Shown: one piece after another, positions 7,291-10,595 of the stretch
Layout: each line of letters starts with the position of its first letter
Numbering within the stretch: the first letter of the stretch is position 1
Origin: Oscillospiraceae bacterium
GTDB taxonomy: Bacteria; Bacillota; Clostridia; Oscillospirales; Acutalibacteraceae
Direction: 5' to 3'
DNA length: 10,595 nucleotides
Assembly (NCBI GenBank): GCA_902797915.1
Contig: CADBUK010000029.1
Span: 1 to 10,595, forward strand
The notes under the pieces: generated by a model
The model's database searches: none
What the model was told of the DNA's origin: nothing
What the model saw: the letters and a program-made list of their open reading frames with translations, nothing else
Translations under genes and position numbers: made by a program

Positions 7291-7327
7291 GTTAACAAAA
7301 TGTTTACAAAATTAACTTTTATTTAAC
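7291..7327 (-). repeat. Four helically phased TTAAC/TTTAC motifs upstream of the -35 box
   Basis: Read on the plus strand, TTAAC occurs at 7292-7296, TTTAC at 7303-7307, TTAAC at 7312-7316 and TTAAC at 7323-7327: spacings of 11, 9 and 11 nt, close to one helical turn each. The first two are parts of tandem 11-nt repeats GTTAACAAAAT and GTTTACAAAAT (7291-7312, one mismatch). The first also lies in a perfect 14-nt palindrome TTTTGTTAACAAAA (7287-7300). The array covers about -42 to -77 relative to the predicted start, where an UP element or an activator would sit. AT-richness alone could produce some of this. The last motif abuts the U tract of the upstream terminator. Confidence 0.45.
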
Positions 7328-7356
7328 AAAAAAGCAGGCGGATTAATACCCGCCTG
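7328..7356 (-). terminator. Intrinsic terminator after the WYL regulator gene
   Basis: The minus strand has CAGGCGG (7356-7350), an 8-nt loop, CCGCCTG (7341-7335), one C, then six U residues (7333-7328). It begins 6 nt after the stop of the WYL gene and separates the U32-PBP-WYL unit from the yicC operon promoter. Confidence 0.93.
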
Positions 7357-7362
7357 AAAATA

Positions 7363-8349
7363 TTAATACATATCTGCTATTGACTGTGCCTTTTCTTTTA
7401 TCTTTTGCGCAAGAGATTCGGGCTCGGCAACCTTTATCTTATTACCGAACTGCATTACCCAGGAAACAAAGCCGTCGCTTATTGCAACCTCGATTTCCGC
7501 AGCAAAATGTTCGGAATCAACTGCAGTTAAATGTGCTTTTTTGCCGAACCTGTCAACAATCTGCTCAAGTATATCAAGCTCGCAAATAAGCTTAACCTTG
7601 CCGAATTCCCCGCTGAACATATTAAACATCTTTGAGGAGTAGTCAGCGGCGTTGAATTCGCCCGAATACTCACTGACCTCGCTTAAATCCCTGACGGGCT
7701 CATTGATGATTTCAATCTTTTTAATTCGGTCAAGTCTGAGGTTCATCAGATTATCATGTGAACTTTTGTTGCACACAAGATAATATCTGTCATTTTTCCA
7801 GAGCATTGCATAAGGAGATACGGTAAAGGTCTTGCTTGTATAGTTCTTCTTATTCTCCTTATCAATATTGCGGGTTTTATATACAAATTTAACCTTTTTG
7901 CCCGAGTTTATTGCTTCATCAAGCTGGTCAATAATTATATAAATCTGCTCGTTATCACATTTATTTACATCTTCGCTGTAAACCTGTGAGGAAATATCCT
8001 TTGACTGACTTTCGGAAAGCAGCTCTTTGAGCTTGTTAATCAACTCATCGGATTTTTTTGGAGTAATAAATCCTGCGGAATTTACAGCGTCAATAAGCAG
8101 TCTTACCTCGGGGATCTGAAAGGTTCTTGACGCAATAAAGAAGCCTCTTTTAGGCGAGGTTACGGTAATAATATCTACGCCGATTTGCTTTAGTGCGGAA
8201 ACGTCGCTGTAAATGCTTTTGCGTTCACAGGTAATGCCGTCCTTTGCAAGCATTGCGATTAAATCCGTAGTTGAAAGCGGATTATCCTCATCTGAATAAC
8301 GGTTAAGATATTTGTAAACCATAAGTGTCTTTAATTTGGAAGCATTCAT
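7363..8349 (-). CDS. HTH and WYL domain transcriptional regulator (DeoR/YafY-like)
   Basis: A 328-residue regulator. Residues 1 to about 75 form an HTH/winged-helix domain (LMVYKYLNRYSDEDNPLSTTD... with recognition-helix-like CERKSIYSDVSALKQ at 41-55, then a beta wing with SPKRGFFI). Residues about 137-215 form a WYL domain, a ligand-sensing Sm-like fold that includes SPYAMLWKNDRYYLV (178-192) and the basic LRLDRI (204-209). Residues about 250-325 are a WCX-type C-terminal extension. The longest ORF starts at 8397 inside the PBP gene, but the ATG at 8349 has AGGTGA 5 nt ahead and gives the family N-terminus. It follows the PBP by 25 nt and is probably cotranscribed with it. WYL proteins control varied processes including DNA damage response and defence; nothing here shows its target. 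The hairpin dyad at 7214-7250 is one candidate operator to test. Confidence 0.9.
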   Translation of the reverse strand: MNASKLKTLMVYKYLNRYSDEDNPLSTTDLIAMLAKDGITCERKSIYSDVSALKQIGVDIITVTSPKRGFFIASRTFQIPEVRLLIDAVNSAGFITPKKSDELINKLKELLSESQSKDISSQVYSEDVNKCDNEQIYIIIDQLDEAINSGKKVKFVYKTRNIDKENKKNYTSKTFTVSPYAMLWKNDRYYLVCNKSSHDNLMNLRLDRIKKIEIINEPVRDLSEVSEYSGEFNAADYSSKMFNMFSGEFGKVKLICELDILEQIVDRFGKKAHLTAVDSEHFAAEIEVAISDGFVSWVMQFGNKIKVAEPESLAQKIKEKAQSIADMY

Positions 8350-8354
8350 AATAA

Positions 8355-8361
8355 TCACCTC
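8355..8361 (-). promoter_or_regulatory. Ribosome binding site that fixes the WYL regulator start
   Basis: GAGGTGA on the minus strand, 5 nt before the ATG at 8349, in the 25-nt gap after the PBP stop. The alternative upstream ATG at 8397 has no comparable site and lies inside the PBP coding sequence. Confidence 0.85.
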
Positions 8362-8374
8362 AAAGGCAATTATA

Positions 8375-9850
8375 TCATAAATTATCAAGTTTTTCAACTA
8401 AAGACCGAAAAATCGGACAGCAATCCCCCGCCCCGCTGTTTCCGTTTTCAACCATAACCGTAATAGCGTATTTTGGATTATCGTACGGGTAAAAGCCAGC
8501 GAACCACGTTATAAGAACCTCTTTGCCGTCAATATATCTGCCGCTTTGGGCGGTTGATGTTTTACCTGCAGACTGCCCTTTGTAATCGGCGTTTTTGCCC
8601 GTTCCGTTTTCAACCACTGCTCTCATATATCGGCGCAAGGTATCTGACGTTTCGTCGCTTATTATAATTCTTGAAGGCTTGTAGTTTGCTTTGGTTATTG
8701 AGCCGTTACCGTCAACTGTTCCGTTTAACAGAACGGGCTCGTTATATTTACCACCGTTAGCTATTGCCGCAACGGCGCTGCATATTGCAAGCGGCGAAAC
8801 GGTCAACTTGCCTTGACCGAAACCAAGTAACGCAAGCTCGCCCCTTAATTTTAAATCATTCTCGCTCGGCAGTATTCCGCACGCAGCAGTAAAGTCTTCT
8901 GTAAGAGCAAACCCGTTTTCAAAGCCAAAATCCCTTGCGGTTTTCAGCAATCTTTCACTGCCTAATGTTAGCGCTAAATTGATGAAATAGCAGTTGCAGG
9001 AATTCTGTAAAGCGGTTTGCATATTTTGGCTTTTATGCGCCGTTTTGTTCTGACAGCTGAATTCGGTATCTCCTACGGTTATACTACCTTTGCAATAATA
9101 ATTCTGCTCAACTCCGTTTTCAAGCGCACACGCGGCAACAATCAGCTTAAAAACGGAGCCGACAGCGTTGTTTGAAATACATCTGTTAACCCCGTCGCCG
9201 CCTGCTGAACTCATTGCAAGGATATTATTTGTATTGACGTCTGTTATTACAATTGCTCCCTTTGAAATCTTAACGATTTCCTCAACGGCAAACTGTTGAA
9301 TTCTGCCGTCAATTGTAATTTGCACCCCTGATTTACCGTTGTAATTATCATTAGTAATATCCTCGTTGTCCCCGTCAAGTAATCTGCCTTTAGCGTCAAC
9401 GGCAAAGCTTATGCTTTTTTCGCCTGCAACGCTGTTAAATTCCTTAATAACCGAATTAACGGCGTAATTCTGCTTTTCACTGTGATAAACCTCAAATAAC
9501 TTAATGCTTTTACAGCTTGCGTAATGCCTTACCTCTTTTACAATCGGGTATCCCGCCGAAAGCTCTTCAATGATTTCTTTTATCTCATTTTGACTGAAAA
9601 GCAAACTTAATTCAGACAGGCATTTTTCATTTGGCTTTATTACCGCAACAATTCTTTTCTCATTATTATTCATTTTTTTCATATTGCAGTCATATACGTT
9701 TTCGTACGTTTTGCCGATTACTAATTTATAACTGTTATATCCGCTTGACACCAAATAATTTCCACTGAAAATTATATAGGATAACCTGCCGCAACAGCCT
9801 GCAAACAAAACAGATAATGCCGCAATTAACGCAATAAGCCTTTTAGGCAT
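8375..9850 (-). CDS. Class B-like penicillin-binding protein, short and divergent N-terminal region
   Basis: A peptidoglycan D,D-transpeptidase-type protein facing the outside of the membrane. Numbering here is from the chosen Met (9850); the product has 491 residues, while class B PBPs usually have 550-700. Residues 3-20 are a hydrophobic anchor after MPKR, with a lipobox-like FAGC (16-19). The segment ENVYDCN (50-56) sits where class B proteins carry the RG.IYDRNG motif, so that motif is degenerate and the pedestal region (about 45-170) is short. The transpeptidase domain has SVFK (232-235, catalytic Ser232), SCN (284-286) and KTS (430-432, in AGKTSTAQ) where KTG is usual. All three catalytic motifs are therefore plausible and it is probably active. 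A U32-then-PBP order recalls B. subtilis yrrO...pbpI, which suggests a PbpI-like relative, not proven. The longer start (9868) lies in a hairpin loop without a Shine-Dalgarno site. Confidence 0.88.
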   Translation of the reverse strand: MPKRLIALIAALSVLFAGCCGRLSYIIFSGNYLVSSGYNSYKLVIGKTYENVYDCNMKKMNNNEKRIVAVIKPNEKCLSELSLLFSQNEIKEIIEELSAGYPIVKEVRHYASCKSIKLFEVYHSEKQNYAVNSVIKEFNSVAGEKSISFAVDAKGRLLDGDNEDITNDNYNGKSGVQITIDGRIQQFAVEEIVKISKGAIVITDVNTNNILAMSSAGGDGVNRCISNNAVGSVFKLIVAACALENGVEQNYYCKGSITVGDTEFSCQNKTAHKSQNMQTALQNSCNCYFINLALTLGSERLLKTARDFGFENGFALTEDFTAACGILPSENDLKLRGELALLGFGQGKLTVSPLAICSAVAAIANGGKYNEPVLLNGTVDGNGSITKANYKPSRIIISDETSDTLRRYMRAVVENGTGKNADYKGQSAGKTSTAQSGRYIDGKEVLITWFAGFYPYDNPKYAITVMVENGNSGAGDCCPIFRSLVEKLDNL

Positions 9851-9856
9851 AAAAAC

Positions 9857-9885
9857 ACACCCCTGCATATTATTTACAGGGGTGT
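9857..9885 (-). terminator. Terminator-like hairpin that contains the PBP ribosome binding site
   Basis: On the minus strand ACACCCCTG (9885-9877) pairs perfectly with CAGGGGTGT (9865-9857) around an 11-nt loop, followed by G and five U (9856-9851) and then directly by the PBP ATG (9850). It starts 5 nt after the U32 stop. It reads as an intrinsic terminator for the U32 gene, but its 3' arm holds AGGGG, the only credible Shine-Dalgarno site for the PBP (9-nt spacing). The structure would therefore both stop transcription and mask the ribosome binding site. The plus strand is also followed by a T-rich stretch. The sequence is certain; strength as a terminator is inferred. Confidence 0.7.
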
Positions 9886-9890
9886 TATTT

Positions 9891-10595
9891 TTAATCCTTT
9901 TTTCTTCTCAAAAGAGCGTTTGACGATATTTCAAAATCGCACTTAAACGAATATGTATTCGTCGCTTTATTTGCGGCAGATACCTTCTCGTTATCATCCT
10001 CGTTATATAAATCAGCAACGGTAATTTTAACGGGCTTTTTAAAAGGCTCAACAATTTCAAGCTCATCGCCCTCAAAAAATCTGTTCCTTTGAGAAACTGT
10101 AATTCTGCCGTCGGCAGTTTTTATGCAAGCGGCACAAACGTCCCAGTTGCGTTTATATCCTCCGTAATCCTGTACCTGCCCCTTTTGAATAGGTCCGAAA
10201 TTAAAGCCGGTAGTATATTCGCGGTGGCTGAGTTTATCAATTTCCTCTCTAATCCATTCAGGGAGTATAAAATCGTTGCTCGGATTTTTCATATACTCGT
10301 CAATAGCCGCTCTGTACGCGTAAGTAACTATTGCGGTATAATACTCGCTTTTTGCCCTGCCCTCGATTTTAAAGGAATCAACGCCTGCGTTTACAAGCTC
10401 GGGAATATGTTCAATCATACATAAATCACGGGAATTGAAGATGTATGTGCCGTCTTCCTCCTCATTTATCGGGAAAAATTCTCCCGGGCGTTTTTCCTCA
10501 ACAAGATGGTATTTCCAGCGGCAAGGCTGTGCGCAGTCTCCGCGGTTTGCGTCCCTGCCTATCATATAATCGGAAAGAATACAGCGGCCGCTGAA
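9891..10595 (-). CDS. U32 family protein (TrhP/YrrO-like), 5' end cut by window edge
   Basis: The last 234 codons of a U32 'peptidase' family protein; the frame is open to base 10595, so the internal Met at 10565 is not the start. The first visible residues, FSGRCILSDYM, are the end of the U32 signature, followed by GRDANRGDCAQPCRWKY, SRDLC, FKIEGRAKSEYY and a small beta-rich C-terminal domain. B. subtilis YrrN/YrrO and E. coli YegQ (TrhP) of this family are needed for 5-hydroxyuridine formation at tRNA position 34, with prephenate involved, and relatives such as UbiU/UbiV bind [4Fe-4S] through conserved cysteines. Cysteines in GRC, GDC, QPC and RDLC are visible, but which are ligands cannot be settled here. 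A tRNA-hydroxylation role is likelier than proteolysis; the symbol is withheld since several U32 subfamilies exist. Confidence 0.9.
   Translation of the reverse strand, partial: FSGRCILSDYMIGRDANRGDCAQPCRWKYHLVEEKRPGEFFPINEEEDGTYIFNSRDLCMIEHIPELVNAGVDSFKIEGRAKSEYYTAIVTYAYRAAIDEYMKNPSNDFILPEWIREEIDKLSHREYTTGFNFGPIQKGQVQDYGGYKRNWDVCAACIKTADGRITVSQRNRFFEGDELEIVEPFKKPVKITVADLYNEDDNEKVSAANKATNTYSFKCDFEISSNALLRRKKD

Noticed and set aside
7286..7312. Rex-like redox operator (TTGTTAA...TTAACAA) upstream of yicC
   Set aside because: The half-sites TTGTAAA and TTAACAA are present on the minus strand, but the spacing is 7 nt, not the 4 nt of an 18-bp Rex site, and the region is AT-rich enough to give half-sites by chance.
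8350..8397. N-terminal extension of the WYL regulator from an ATG at 8397
   Set aside because: The added residues (MKNLIIYDIIAFEVII) overlap the PBP end and match nothing in the family, whereas the ATG at 8349 has a strong AGGTGA site.
10089..10424. Plus-strand ORF of 111 codons across the U32 gene
   Set aside because: It is antisense to a strongly conserved gene, with no recognisable family or convincing translation signal.
1..10595. Mobile elements, CRISPR arrays, tRNA/rRNA genes, defence or biosynthetic clusters
   Set aside because: Nearly all bases are accounted for by conserved housekeeping genes on one strand. No terminal repeats, transposase or integrase motifs, repeat-spacer pattern or tRNA-like cloverleaf was seen, so I do not claim a new multi-gene system.

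Overview
The window is a gene-dense stretch of a chromosome in which every gene I can support lies on the minus strand, so it reads from base 10595 down to base 1. It looks like a low-to-mid GC Firmicute of class Clostridia. The order yicC(yloC)-remA-gmk-rpoZ-priA-def-fmt-rsmB is the classical Firmicutes housekeeping cluster, Shine-Dalgarno sites are strong (AAGGAG, GGAGG, AGGTGA), and RemA and a YugP-type zinc peptidase are present. I cannot name the species. A gut Oscillospirales/Ruminococcaceae-type organism is my guess from general appearance only.

Region A (10595 to about 7335) is an upstream transcription unit. It holds the 3' part of a U32-family protein (TrhP/YrrO-like, tRNA hydroxylation), a terminator-like hairpin that also carries the ribosome binding site of the next gene, a short and divergent class B penicillin-binding protein, and a WYL-domain transcriptional regulator. 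It ends at a strong intrinsic terminator (about 7328-7356).

Region B (about 7327 to 7194) is the only sizeable intergenic control region. It has four phased TTAAC/TTTAC motifs, a near-consensus sigma-A promoter (TTGACC, 17 bp, TATAAT) and a perfect 12-bp hairpin that would sit at the extreme 5' end of the transcript.

Region C (7193 to 1) is the operon driven from that promoter: yicC (endoribonuclease family), remA (DNA-binding regulator), gmk (guanylate kinase), rpoZ (RNA polymerase omega), priA (replication restart helicase), def (peptide deformylase), fmt (Met-tRNA formyltransferase), a membrane zinc metallopeptidase and rsmB (16S rRNA m5C methyltransferase, cut by the window edge). Neighbours overlap by 4-8 nt or are 9-20 nt apart, so they are probably cotranscribed and in places translationally coupled. 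The genes link nucleotide supply, transcription, replication restart, N-terminal formyl-methionine metabolism and rRNA modification. coaBC, which sits between rpoZ and priA in Bacillus subtilis, is absent here, and the zinc peptidase lies between fmt and rsmB.

I found no convincing undescribed multi-gene system. No mobile element, CRISPR array, tRNA or rRNA is visible. The points most worth checking are regulatory (the yicC-remA promoter region and the hairpin fused to the PBP start) and the atypical PBP. ORFs for remA, gmk, rpoZ, the WYL regulator and the PBP were examined for start choice. In four of them (gmk, rpoZ, WYL, PBP) a downstream ATG with a good ribosome binding site was preferred over the longest possible ORF.
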